A stretch of DNA of 64,000 nt from Gordionus sp. m RMFG-2023 (lineage: Eukaryota > Nematomorpha > Gordioida > Chordodea > Parachordodidae). The stretch covers positions 24,228,869 through 24,292,868 of the forward strand of contig NC_088779.1 in assembly GCF_954871325.1 (NCBI RefSeq). The letters run 5' to 3'. A model generated the notes under the pieces. That model was not told the origin of the DNA. It worked only from the letters and a program-made list of their open reading frames with translations, and searched no databases. The translations under genes were made by a program, and so were the position numbers. Below are positions 1-12,116 of the stretch, piece by piece (position 1 is the first letter of the stretch; each line of letters begins with the position of its first letter).

Positions 1-2600
1 TAATATCATTTTTAGGGAAATTTTATGGTTATCAATTATAGATAAATTTTATAATTTTTTATAGTATAAATTTATTATATAAAATTTAAAAGTAAGGACG
101 TAGCATGTTACTTATAGCGTGATAAAATAATGTGCTATTTTAAAAATTCTTGCATCGAAAATCACCTTTTTATTAATGAGTTTAATTGCATTTTATAATA
201 ATTAATTTTACTTTGTGTTTTTTAACGTTAAATCAACCATGTAATTAATGATGGTTTTTTTTACTTCTGATTAAATTTGTATTTAAAACTCGTAATATTT
301 AGGTATTAATTCTTAGATGGATTTTGCCGTTTTATTTATTAAATCATTTTTATTTATATACGTCGATTTTCATTTGTGTTACTAAAAGGAAGCCAAATGG
401 TGGTAGAAAGGTAAAATAAATTTTTTTTATATAATTTCTAAAATATATTATCTCTATTAACTATACAAATTATCATCGGTATATATATAAAATTTATTAA
501 AATATATTTAAATAGCTACATACATAAAGGCTCTTCCAAAATAAAATATAAAATAAGTTTAAAAGTCAAACAAATTTAATTATTCAACAAGCATAATTGC
601 TGGCTATAGCTAATAAAGGATTGCATCCTAAACTAATTTAATTTGTGCCGAAACCTTTTATTTTTAGATATCCCTATTGCTATTGATGCATCCCTCCTAT
701 TTATTATGGTTAAAGTACCCCCTACTAGACTGAGCTTGGCAGCGTTTGAAATTAGAACGTTCCTAATTTCCCTCACCGTCCGTACATCGGAGTAGTGCAA
801 AGGAGTAAAAAAAAGGCTCTTAAATCAGGATTAATTTAGATTGTTTAAATTAGCAAACGTATTTTTTTTTGCGTTTTTTATTGTTTTTTGTTCTTATAGT
901 GAAAATAAAACCTTATTCATTAAAAAAAATTTTTTTCATATATTGACTACTAAGAAACATTACAATATTAAATTAATATATTTCTAAGCGTTTAATTATT
1001 AAGGAAATTAATATTCCTATCAGTTCCACACATTTCTTCATTTTTAATTTATAATTCTAAAGTTTTAATTGAAATCTGGCGGTTTACATTATCAGCTGTA
1101 ATTTTATCGGTCATTTCAATAATGTCGTTATGCTTTTAAAATACCTTTGGTCCATCGAGAAGATTTAGAAATTTAGTAAGCAATCTTAAAATATTCTAAT
1201 ACTGTTATATTTATATTAAAATTTTTGTATATTTTATCTTGATATGACATGATTAAAAAAAAAATTGAATCCCTATTTTTTGTTTTGCATTCAATTTTTT
1301 AAAGCCATTTAATATGCATTAGTGGCTTATAACCAGAAAAGCACTGATATCACCTTTTTAACCAATTGGTCAATGCCAAAAAAAAATCAAATTGCAATTT
1401 ATAATTGATCTATGAATATAAAAGAGAAATAGGGAAATAACAGCACTTTATTTATTTTTTTTTTTATTATCAGTTAGAATTTTTTTTAAAAAATGAATTT
1501 ATATTGTAGGCTTAAATTTTTTTTAAAATAATGTTAATTAATTTAGTATTGGCTACTGGTATCAAATTGAAGATTCACAAATAATTAATACTGACTAATA
1601 CCATGGGCATCTACCTCAGATGATAACATCTATATTATTTTTAATTTTAATACCAGTGTATGGTTAATACGAAAGTTTGTATTATCATATTTGGTGGTAA
1701 AAAAAATAGATTAAGAGATATCTAGCTTATCTTAATTGTATTCCTAATTTTATATTGGTATCTTTTAATAAGACAACTCAATTTAATAGATTTAGAGATA
1801 TCTAGCTTACCTTAATTGTATTCCTAATTTTATATTGGTGTCTTTTAATAAGACAACTCAATTTTTGTTATAAGCCAATAACAGGAATAGCCACAAATTC
1901 TCCAATAATAGAGGTTTTTGGATGATTCCTCCCTATAAATTTAATTGGAGGACCTTAGAGTCACTTTTTTGCAATCTTATGACTAAGTTTTTTACCATTT
2001 AAACACTTACCTGGGTATTCAACAAAGCTAAACTTTCCTAAATCTTGTTTCCACCATTACTTCTTAGGCATTTTAATCTTGAAATTTGAAAATGATATTT
2101 CTGCTTCTACTATCTACGCCTCACTTGATAGATTGCACTATCTTTAGCAATTGATATTTGATGATCTCAATGGATCACATTAGACATTAGAGGTTGGCAT
2201 AGACATATGCCGGATTTGTTAAAGAGGGGGGGGGGTGCTATTAGGTAAATTTTTCCTCATAATTTATTGGAGACATTTAGGAACACCTATAGTAGGCCAT
2301 TGGCTATATTAGATTAAAATAATTTTGGGGTTTCACTTATTTTTCTAAAAATTTTGAACAATAGTCATTATTTAAAAAATTTTTAATACTAATTTTCTTT
2401 CAAATTTTCCTTATAATCATATATTTTATACATTTGGAGGAAGGATGGGGAAAGATGTGTAGGGGGAATATTATTAGCTTAATATGAAAATTATGGGAAC
2501 AGTCAATTTGCACCTATTGGTTACATGCCTAGAGGTTGATGCAACCCATAGTTGGGTTGAGAAAACGTTTTTGAGGTTGGGCCAGATAAACTTTAAAATT
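1..2600. other. AT-rich intergenic DNA, no gene seen
   Basis: No reading frame here resembles a protein I know. A more GC-balanced block at about 700-810 stands out but I cannot assign it. A roughly 85-90 bp direct duplication lies at about 1707-1865. A run of ten G lies at 2226-2235. The rest is low-complexity A+T. Confidence 0.6.
1707..1865. repeat. Tandem duplication, about 85-90 bp unit
   Basis: Two near-identical copies sit head to tail. Each runs from 'agagatatctagctta' to 'aataagacaactcaattt', with only a few substitutions between them, so the duplication is recent. No coding content seen. Confidence 0.8.
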
Positions 2601-3399
2601 TTTTGATGGGCAAGGTTGAAGTTGTGAAAATGATTTAAAGCTAATAATTAAATTAATTTATAACGTTTTCCTTCATAAAAATAATTTTGAACCATGCAAA
2701 TAACTTGGACAAAGTATATTTTGGAGCTAAGCTATAATTATTTTTACCCAGCTTGACTTGTAAAAATATACAAGTTGTCCAGCCCATTATAATTTTTATG
2801 AAGGTAAACAACATAAATTTCCTTTCTTTTTCAAAATTTATGCCCTGTCTGTGTTTAAATATTTTGTTTATGATCCAAAATTTTTTTTGCCTAGTCTTGG
2901 GTTTTGGTAGTTTGGCTGCACCACTGTAATGAAGGATCAAAGAGGCATTTGATTTTCATCTCCCATCAGCACTGTATTGAATCATGAAATAATATAATCT
3001 AAAAACCATATAACAATTAATTTTTTTATTTCATAAGATTATCATGTATGGTCAATGTCAAATCAACCTTTCGGTTGACCCCTTTCAATTTCGTTAAAAA
3101 TTTGTAGGCTGGTTATATATGTTCATATGAAATCATAGATCAAATTTAGTTTTTTCCTGATATTAAATAATTAGTTTTTAATTTATAATTAAATGAGATT
3201 GAATACTGAATCTAATATGGCTAAGTCAATAATTGATAATTATGGTTCAAGCATCAAAATAAATTTTTTTTTTTAAAAATATATGATTATTTTATAGTCA
3301 GTAGAAAATTTGAGAATATTAATGGATATGATGTCTCCAATTTTTAATTTTTTTTAAAAAATATCCTTTTATTATTTTTTAAGGTTTCATGTCAATTCA

Positions 3400-3960
3400 G
3401 CTAAACTTTTATCGCGAAGCACTTTTTCGCGAATGTCGTTTATCGCGAATGGATTTTATAGCGAAACTTTTATCGCGAATCCATAATAGCGAATACTATT
3501 CCGCGAATGTAATATCGCGAATTTTTTATAGCGAAACCTTTCGAAACCTTTATAGCGAATAAATTACCGCGAATACAATATCGCGAAACAAATATCGCGA
3601 ATTTTTTATAGCGAAATCTTTAATGCGAATACATTACCGACTTTTATCGCGAATCAATAATCGCGAAAATTTTATAGAGAAACCTTTATCGCGAAACATT
3701 TGAAGCGAATATATTACCGCGAAACTTTTATCGCGAATCAATAATCGCGAAAATTTTATAGCGAAACCTTTATCGCGAAACTTTTAAAGCGAATACATTA
3801 CCGCGAAACTTTAAGCCAATCAATAATCGCGAAAATTTTATAGCGAAGTTATTATCGCGAAACCCAAATCGCGAAGACAATGTAGCGACAATTATTTCGC
3901 GAAACATATATCGCGAAGATATTATAGGAGAATTTAATATCGCGATAATTGCTAATAATG
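3400..3960 (+). repeat. Degenerate array of TATCGCGAA motifs (array A)
   Basis: More than twenty CGCGA cores, mostly in the form TATCGCGAA or ACCGCGAAT, are spaced irregularly by about 10-30 bp with AT-rich spacers. Degenerate TAGCGAA forms are interspersed. In DNA this poor in G+C so many TCGCGA palindromes cannot arise by chance. The left edge reads 'gtcaattcagctaaac'. The same edge, inverted, closes the array at 19.0-19.5 kb, so both are copies of one repeat family. No open frame runs through it. Confidence 0.85.
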
Positions 3961-4153
3961 ACTAATTTATTTTGAATCATTTTTTAATAATTTTGAATAA
4001 TATTTTTTTAATTTACATAGTTTGTAATTTTCTTTTAACCTTAAAAAATTTATATAATGATTAATAAACTTAAATCTGGTTTATGAAATTTGTTATTGAA
4101 ATACACTTTTTTCGCTATCCTATCCTTTTTTTCGAAGTTCTTATTTTATAATA

Positions 4154-5081
4154 ATCGTGCATAGGCCTATTCAAAAACGAATTCGAATCGAATAGTGCAT
4201 TATTCATATTCAATTCGTTTAAACGAATCGAATAATTTACTATTTGAATTCGTACGAATAATAAATTCTACTATTTGTATTCGATTCGAATTATTCGAAT
4301 ATTTCGAATAATTCGAATTAATATTTTTAATAAAATAAATAAAAGGAATATTATGATTTATAAATAATTTTAATAAATTATCCTTAAAATTAATTTTTTT
4401 TTGAAGAATTTGGTGTAGACTTTAAAAAAATGTCAATTTTATTATTTTTTTACTAAGGTGTGAATAAAACCTATTATAATGATTAATAAGAGGAGATGTT
4501 GTTTTGCCTTTAGATATTATAATACACTTGCAATGATTGCAAGCAGCCTTTTCACTATCTTTAAGGATTTGATATTGATCCCATATGATTTCTCTCTTTT
4601 GTGAGGAAATTTTCTCATCTTCAACATCAAGCATAATTTCATTAGAAGCAATCTCCTCTAACATAATTAGGCTAGCTAACAATAATTATTGTAGAAATGT
4701 AATATATTTTTATGTACCTCTGGTTTGTGTAATTTTTAATATAATTTATTATGAGATTCAAAAAATAAACTTTTCGTTAGATTCAAAAAAGTGGCAAATA
4801 AAAATTTAAATTTTCACAGAAATTTTTAAATTTGTGCTAGAATTTTTATAAACACAAACACATCACCTGTCCGATTGGCAGGTCAACAAATAGAAATGAC
4901 AAATGTTAGATTTATTAAACAATTTATTAAATATTACGAATAATTCGTTTTATTCGAATCGAATTATTGATTATTCGTATTCAGATAAAACAAATAATTT
5001 ATTATTCGTATTCGTAATTATTCGATTAGATTCGAATCGAATCGAATATTCGAATTATTTTTGAATAGGCCTAATCGTGCA
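4154..5081. mobile_element. hAT element, internally deleted, with BED-finger remnant
   Basis: Terminal inverted repeats begin TAGGCCTATTCAAAAA (from 4162) and end with the reverse complement at 5073. They are flanked by a perfect 8-bp TSD, ATCGTGCA, at 4154-4161 and 5074-5081. Both subterminal regions are full of TTCGAAT/ATTCGAA repeats, a likely transposase-binding array. An 8-bp TSD and TAGG ends fit the hAT superfamily. The element is about 0.9 kb and keeps only the start of a transposase (separate entry). Confidence 0.9.
4422..4682 (-). pseudogene. BED zinc-finger fragment of a hAT transposase
   Basis: The 86-codon frame contains a BED-type finger. After a Trp in 'REIIWDQYQILKD' come a Cys-x2-Cys pair (AACNHC) and then a His pair in 'LINHYNRFYSH'. 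BED fingers are the N-terminal DNA-binding domain of many hAT transposases. The rest of the transposase (RNase H fold, dimerisation domain) is absent, so this is a deletion derivative rather than a working gene. Confidence 0.75.
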
Positions 5082-5216
5082 CAAGGAACTCAGTTTTATC
5101 AATATATTAATCATTGAGTTTATTAGTTAAATTTTGATATTTACTGGCGAAATTGATATCTGGGTAGCATTCCTATTTATTGTCTGAGGACTTAATATTT
5201 ATAAATTTATCAATCA

Positions 5217-5846
5217 ATTTTGGCCAGGGTTAGCAAGTAAGTCAATTGACCACTCAAATGACTAGATTTTGACGGGTCAATTGAAGGGGGGAATATTTGA
5301 CCTGGTCAAATGGTCAAATATTTTATAAGATCTGAATATAAAAATATGTTTGAAAAAGAAAAAACGATATAAATACATGTGATCACAATGCTGCTATTAT
5401 TGAGTTCCTAATATTAAGGAGAGCATTTTAATCATAGTGAATTTAATGAAGTATGTAATATAATAAAAGGATTAGGCATACAAGGTGGTGATCAAAATAT
5501 TTCAAGGTATATCATAAATTTCAGAAATAAAAGCGGCTTGTTTAATAGAAAATCATGGGGAAAGCAGTAACTTCCATAAGAAGCAATCAGATTTCAATCT
5601 CATGAAATTAGCTTTGACCACCATGGCCATTAAGAGAAGTGGCATTACTAACAATTCCTAAATCTACTTCTTCAGAATTGGTCGATATGTGTCAATAATC
5701 TTACTAAAACAGAATTCGATTGAAGATTTAGACAAAAAGAAAATTGATTAAAAAATATTAAAGAAAATGATGATATTTATTATAATAAAATATTTATTTG
5801 ATTTTAACCATATTTGACCAGTCAAATGCACAACCGTGGTTTTGGC
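5217..5846. mobile_element. Small non-autonomous hAT-like element
   Basis: The ends are CAGGGTTAGCAAG (from 5225) and, inverted, CACGGTTGTGCA (to 5838). They are flanked by attttggc and gttttggc, an 8-bp TSD matching at seven positions. Subterminal repeats of TGACC/GGTCAAAT occur at both ends. About 614 bp, with no coding frame I recognise. Confidence 0.7.
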
Positions 5847-6349
5847 AGTCACTATTCTTAAACAGTGTAGATGAATAAAGTCTACAACATTACCGTTTAG
5901 AATATCAATGTTGAATGGCAATTCAAAAATAAATTACATCTAAGTGAAATAAGGGATTTCCCCAATTTAAAATATTTATTAATCTTATTATTTTACTATC
6001 GTTATAGATATCTTTTTATCTTTCTGTTTATTTGGAGAGGGGGGGGGGCGTGATAAAAATTTTAGCATAATATCTCTGCATTAATTTCAATTAATTTAAA
6101 TATAATATTTTGATATCTTATTGAATCTTAAATAATTTTAAAATATAATAAAAAAATAGCTACACTAAAAATTAACAAATAATTAATGACATATTTGATA
6201 AATTATATAATTATTAAAAAAAAAAGTATTGCCGAAATTTGAAAAAAAAAATTTTCACATCTGGCTGGTGCCATTCCTTTGATTATAAATTATAAATATT
6301 TTCACCATTCTTTCCTCTTTATTTCGGATTCGGAGTCTTATAAAATATG

Positions 6350-7930
6350 TTATCAAGCAAAAATAAGGAGATCTTAACCTTTATAAATTATTTGTTCCGC
6401 CTGGATAAAGTAGTCTCAGATACAAATTATTATAGATGCCTTAATCAAGATATATTTAAATGTCCCGTACGACAAAAAATGGTAAGATAAAAGATAATAA
6501 AGAAATACACAATCATCCAGAAAATCTAATCGAAATGGAAACCAATAAAATAATCATTTCAATTAAGAATGAAGCTTTGAATAATACTATGGAAACTCCA
6601 AACTTTTATATGGCGAAACACGTATGTTAATTAAGTGATTCCATATCAATGGCACTACCCTCACCGAATCTTATGAAACGTATAATTCACCGAACGCGGA
6701 GTTCAAACAGTTTTGCACCTCCGAATCCTAGCAGCCTTATTAAGCTGGTAATTCCGCATGAATATTCAATTACAGATAAGTATGAGGATTTCATACTTCA
6801 TGATGATGGTCCAGTAAGATTTTCTATAAATTTATATAAACGAAATCCTTCATTTTTATTGCGATAAGCTGCCCGATAAGAAACACTTAATTATAATTGC
6901 TTATTTATCATGTGTGCTAGGTTCCCCACCGTGTTATCAGATTTGGAATAAAAAATTTGGACTTCTTAGCTTCATGCGAACATTGGTTTTCTGATGGTAC
7001 ATTTAAATCGTCGCCACCTTAAATTTATACAATTCATGAGATTAAAAATAATAATGTTTTACCTCTCATATATATATTGACCAAGAGAAAGGATTATGAC
7101 ATATAAAAGAATATTTACTATTATAGGTGACAACTTAATATCAACCAAAGAAAATTATGACGGATTTTGAAAGGACCAGTGTAAAAGCTTTTAATTAAGT
7201 GTTTCCCAGTTCGCAACACAAATGTTGCTATCCATTTTGGCCAACCTTTTGGCGAAACATTCAAAAATATCCAGAAATATCGCAGAAATATAAAACAGAT
7301 GTGGAATTTAATATACAACTTAGAATGATGGTTTGCTTGGCATTTGTGCCACCCTAAAATGTAGTTGAAACATTTGATATATTAATAAACTCCGAATTTA
7401 TTCTAATAATCAATTGTTACTTCAGCCTCTAATTGAAACTTTTGAAAAAGCTTACATTGGTAAAATGTTTGGGCAAACTACCTGCTTTGTTTAATATTGA
7501 ACTATGGAATTGTTACCAATAACGGGGAAGCGAAAACCAACAACGCGGTTGAAGGGTGGCATAGATGCTTCAGTTCCCTCCTAACAAATCACCATCCTAA
7601 CAAATCACCATCCTAACAAATCACCATCCAAACATGTGGAAATTTATATCAAGTTATCTATATATCTATTATTTTAAAATGATTTAAAAAGTATAAAGAT
7701 TTACTAATAAACTATATAATTTATATTCTAGGCTTAAAAAAACAACAAGGGTTGACAGAGTTAAAAATTGCTCAATATAATTCTGGTGAAACACACTCTA
7801 CCCCGAGAAAAAAATATCGAAATCTACATGCGAGAATAGTAACAATTGTTTCTGACTTCGAAAATCGATCAAGATTAGATTATCTTAAAGGAATCGCTAT
7901 TAATATAACATTGAATGTTTAATTTTTTAA
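6350..7930 (+). pseudogene. Decayed Mutator-like (MULE) transposase with FLYWCH-type finger
   Basis: Fragments appear in order, in shifting frames. A FLYWCH-like finger with 'YYRCLNQDIFKCPVRQ' followed by 'HNHP'-like residues lies at about 6430-6540. The N-terminal segment of a MULE transposase is at 6649-6867 (72 codons). The catalytic-region motif 'HWFSDGTFKSSP' is at about 6980-7020. The C-terminal motif 'NNAVEGWHRCFSSLL' is at about 7540-7590. FLYWCH plus MULE transposase is a known pairing in invertebrates. The frames are interrupted by stops and shifts. I did not find its termini. Confidence 0.7.
7585..7625. repeat. Short tandem repeat in the MULE remnant
   Basis: About three copies of a 17-bp unit, 'aacaaatcaccatccta', interrupt the transposase just after the NAVEGWH motif. 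Confidence 0.8.
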
Positions 7931-8303
7931 ATTCTTATCTACAATAATAAAAATTTTGCTTGTTTTTATATAATAGTCTCAAAATTTTTATATTTTCATT
8001 ATTTTTTTGTGACAAAAATATAGGAAGGTCTACTTTGGTATAAAATTTAGCTAGCTACATACAGACTTATTCATCAAGATACAGATTTTATGAAGGTATT
8101 TACAAATTCTTTATGTGACGCAATCTTTATCTACCACATCAATCCCACGATTAATATTTCAAAAATAACTACCTTTCGTCATGCATTATAAAATTATTTT
8201 AAAATTCATATTCCTAGCCCTTGAGTCATATAGTTGTTTTCCCTTATAAGTATGATCATTTATGATGAGCAACATTATTAGTAAAATATTATTATAAAAT
8301 AAT

Positions 8304-8704
8304 ACTCAAGTTAGAGATCTGCAAAGTTAGGCCCGGCCCTAATTCTATTTAAACTAATCGGGTTCGGGCCGGGCCTAATATTTTAAAAAAAATTCGGGCC
8401 GGGTCGGGTCGGACCTTGGAATTTTTTTAAAATATATTTAAATTTATCAATTTTATATTGGATTTTTTATGTAAAATAAAAATATTTGATTTTATTTATT
8501 GAAATTAAACGACATATAACATATGTCTTTTATTTTGAGTAATTATAAAAATTAATTTCTATATTTAAATAAATTCGGGCCGGGCCGGGTGGGTAAATTT
8601 TTTTAAAAAAAAATTCGGGTTCGGGGCAGACCGGCAAAACCTTTTTAAAAAAATTTCGGGCCGGGCTTGAAAAATTAGGCCCGATGCAGATCACTAACTC
8701 AAGT
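8304..8704. mobile_element. hAT-like miniature element with CGGGCC subterminal repeats
   Basis: Inverted ends TAGAGATCTGCA (from 8312) and TAGTGATCTGCA (inverted, to 8696) lie between perfect 8-bp TSDs ACTCAAGT at 8304-8311 and 8697-8704. The body is 385 bp. Each half carries several CGGGCCGGG-type boxes, a sharp GC peak in AT-rich surroundings. No transposase is present. Confidence 0.88.
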
Positions 8705-9530
8705 ATTACACTAAAGGGCAAAGTTTAAAACGAGGATTACATTTTCCTTTTATTTATTAAATCATGTAAATTTTTTTATATTGGGGTGTTTTTTTTCTAT
8801 GGTTATTTTTAACCAGTCTTTGTCCAAATCAGTGATTCTTTTAAAATTTTACACTTCAGTTATATATATTTAACAAACAAACTATTGGTTTAGACGATAT
8901 GATATGGCAATGCTCTACTTTTTCCTTCACATATTCAATAAATAAAAAAATTATTTTTTAAAAAACTTTTTATAATGAAATTTATTTTGTAAGGATATTT
9001 ATTTTATATGTAAATTAGATATAAAAAAATATGACCTAAAGGGGTCTATTTAAATAAGATAATACTTGTTATACCATTTCCTATTTTAACTTAAGAAAAG
9101 GACTGTGGAGAATATAATGTATTCACTTTAACAGGGGATTGTATACCCATCTATAAATGATATCAACCCTCTCAAAACTTTTAACCTCCTACCAAATATA
9201 AATAATTAAAAAAAGAAAATACCATTCATCCCTTTTCAATTTTATTCAAATAATGATAATTATTTCATAATTAACTATCCCCTTCCCTCTAATTTCAATG
9301 ATGCTCCTCTAATGAGTTCGCAGTTCAAGTTACGATATTGACCTTGCTATAAAAATTTGGGGAAAAATTGGTTGAATTAATTTTGTTATATTATAGCTCT
9401 AAAATTCCTTAAGGTTATTAATTATTTAAATATTGGCATTTGGTTAACTTTTTTTAAATATACTATACTCCTGCACTGATTATTATAATGTGATTGAACA
9501 ATAATAAATAAAATAATTATCATTGAGTAC
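8705..9530. other. Intergenic DNA, nothing recognised
   Basis: AT-rich sequence with poly-T runs. No coding frame or repeat structure that I can support. Confidence 0.5.
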
Positions 9531-10045
9531 AATATTACCTTATTATGTATACGTGATACGTGATAATTAAGCGCCTATCCCTATAATGTTATACACACAC
9601 AAGGTAAATTTCCAATTGTGGATGTTTTGCGGGACATTCGCATAAAATATATTTTTTACATTGTAAAATAGTTTGTTTTTTTATAAAATTTTATCTTGTT
9701 TACATTCTTTTCTTTTATAAAATTTTATCTTGTTTACATTCTTTTCTTTTATATTTAAAAAGGATCGTTGGTTATTTTTTATAAATTAATATATTTTAAT
9801 AAATCAAGATGTTATTTTATTTTGAAAAATAGTTACTGAATTTGTATTTATATAAACTAATTATAAAAAATAATAGGTGGATAATTAAGTCAATTCAAAA
9901 TCTCGGCCCGACCGGGATTTTGCGGGACTTTTTTAGCAAATTTTTTATTTCTACAGCATTTTTCATATTTCTCCCGCAATTTTCATATTTCTCCCGCAAA
10001 ATACCAAATTTCTCCCGCAATTTGAAAATATTGACCTGGCAACCC
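9530..10045 (-). mobile_element. Partial hAT copy, inverted relative to its neighbour
   Basis: This stretch matches, in reverse complement, the left part of the hAT at 10525-13256 (about 10525-10945). It ends in the same GGCAACCCTG terminus at 10045. The other terminus is missing, so it is a fragment. With its neighbour it forms an inverted pair with about 0.4-0.5 kb arms. Confidence 0.75.
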
Positions 10046-10954
10046 TGTTCATGTCATGAATAATAAAAATAAAACTAAAATACATCATTTATTTTGGTTA
10101 TATTTTTTAAAAAATTATTTTTATTTTTTTTTACGGCATTAAAAATAATCAAAATTTTTTTTATTAAACAATAGCTCAACCTATTCGCTTTATGAAAATA
10201 ATTAGCTATCCTAATTGTTTTAAATTTTACCATAACCAATCCATCTCATTTTGATATAACATTTTCCAAAGTTGCCGCAAGTTATGTCATCTGTCGGAAA
10301 AGTTTCCAAGCTTAATTTTCTTTTGGCTAAAATATCGAGTTAGCCTTATATCTTTAAATCCTCATATTTTGAAATAGGAAAAAGTTGATTTTATAAATAA
10401 TGATAGTAATATTTTTTTAAGATATTTCATTTAATTTTTTTATTATAATTGCTTTCTTTAGTTTCTTTGTTCAATCTAAATTTGATTTAAATTTTTGAAA
10501 TTCTAATAACTTTTAGTTCATACTCAGGATTGCCACGTCAAAATTTTCAAATTGCGGGAGAATTTGGTATTCTGCTAGAGAAACATGAAAATTGCGGTAG
10601 AAATATAAAAATTGCTAAAAAAATTTTTTTGCGGGTGGCCTTCGGCCGGGATTTTGAATTAACTTAATTATCCGCATATTATTTTTTATAATTAGTTTAT
10701 ATAAATACAACGGTAACTATTTTTCAAAATACAATAACATCTTGATTTATTAAAATATATTAATTTATAAAAAAAACCAACGATCTTTTTTAAATATAAA
10801 AAAACGATTTTAATTTTACAATTAAAAATATATTTTATGCGAATGTCCCTCAAAACGACCGCAATTGGAAATCTACCGTGTGTGTGTATAACATTATAGG
10901 GATAGGCGCTTAATTATCACGTATCACGTTTAAATACATTATAAGGTACTCTAA

Positions 10955-11600
10955 AATAAGATAAAACAGATGCAACTACAGTTGCTGCAATTGTACTTAT
11001 CTTGTAGAACAACATTCACAGAGATACTTATCATCACAATGTTGGTAGAATCTTTTTTCCATAATAACGACTCTAATATAAATGAAAATTATACTTGTAG
11101 AACAAAAATGAGCAAGGCTATCATTAATGTTTTAAGACCTAAATTCAGGATGACGATTTGAAAGATAGGCATATATATGCAATTCTAACAGATGCATCTA
11201 ATAAGGGAAATATTTCCCTTGATCTTCCTCTATTTCAACAAAATTAAGGTTGTTTCAATAAAACTATTAAATTTTTTCCCTTCAAATAGTGAAAAATCAA
11301 AAGACACGGCTATATAATGGTAAATATATCATTGGTTGCGATATGTTCCTAATACCCGCTATCGATAGAATTTTAAAATTTTATAAACCTATAAAAAATA
11401 TTTCTTAAATAGTCCTAACATTTTGATAAATTTTTTTAATAATTAATGGCAGAGGTAAATTTCGGAATGATTTCACATGTAGAATGTGCAGTTGCAATCA
11501 GAAGAATCTTAACAAAGATTCACAAAATTATGCTGCAAATGTGTCCATCTTTACAGTTAAAAATTGACAATAAATTTTATGGCGCCATTGCTAAAACTTA
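10955..11600 (+). pseudogene. hAT transposase fragment (plus copy)
   Basis: A decayed, shortened copy of the transposase segment found on the minus strand at 12117-12900. Shared landmarks include 'tctaataagggaaat', 'ttcaataaaact', the 'atcgatagaattttaaaa' segment and the final 'caaaattatgctgcaa' segment. No frame is intact. The element therefore contains an inverted internal duplication of its own gene. Confidence 0.6.
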
Positions 11601-12116
11601 ATTATATTTTATTTGATATTCAAATAATAAAACTAAATGTTTACCCTCGTTGTTGAGATTATAAAATTCCTGGCATGACATATTATACATTATTTAACCA
11701 TTAGCTCGTTCTCTAATGTTGTTAAATACGATTTCTCTCCTTTTTCCAGGCAGTCCTCTTCAGGCTAAAAATGCGCTCGGATGAGGCATTAGAATGAGGT
11801 AAGGAGAAGTTTTGGCGAATCATAAGAAATGGAGAGAATTACAATCTCTTCAAACAAGACATCAATGTCTCTCGGTATTTTTAATATATTTATTAAATTA
11901 TAAAAACCATCAATTGATGATTTCTGTTACTATGTCATAATATTTATACAATTGTAAATAGAGTTATTAAAATCAAATTTTGATTGTAAATATTCTAAAA
12001 TTGTCTTAATAAAAATATCTGCTTCATTTAAAAATGTATTAATTAAAATATTATTTGAACATTTTAATATAATATTTTTAGCAATAGCGCCATAAAATTT
12101 ATTATCAATTTTTTAA

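Noticed and set aside
2653-2940. 95-codon open frame on the minus strand
   Set aside because: Composition is that of random AT-rich DNA, no motif is recognised, and there is no splice or start context to support it.
2520-2950. Possible hAT end GGCTGCACCACTG near 2933
   Set aside because: A matching left end and 8-bp TSD were not found.
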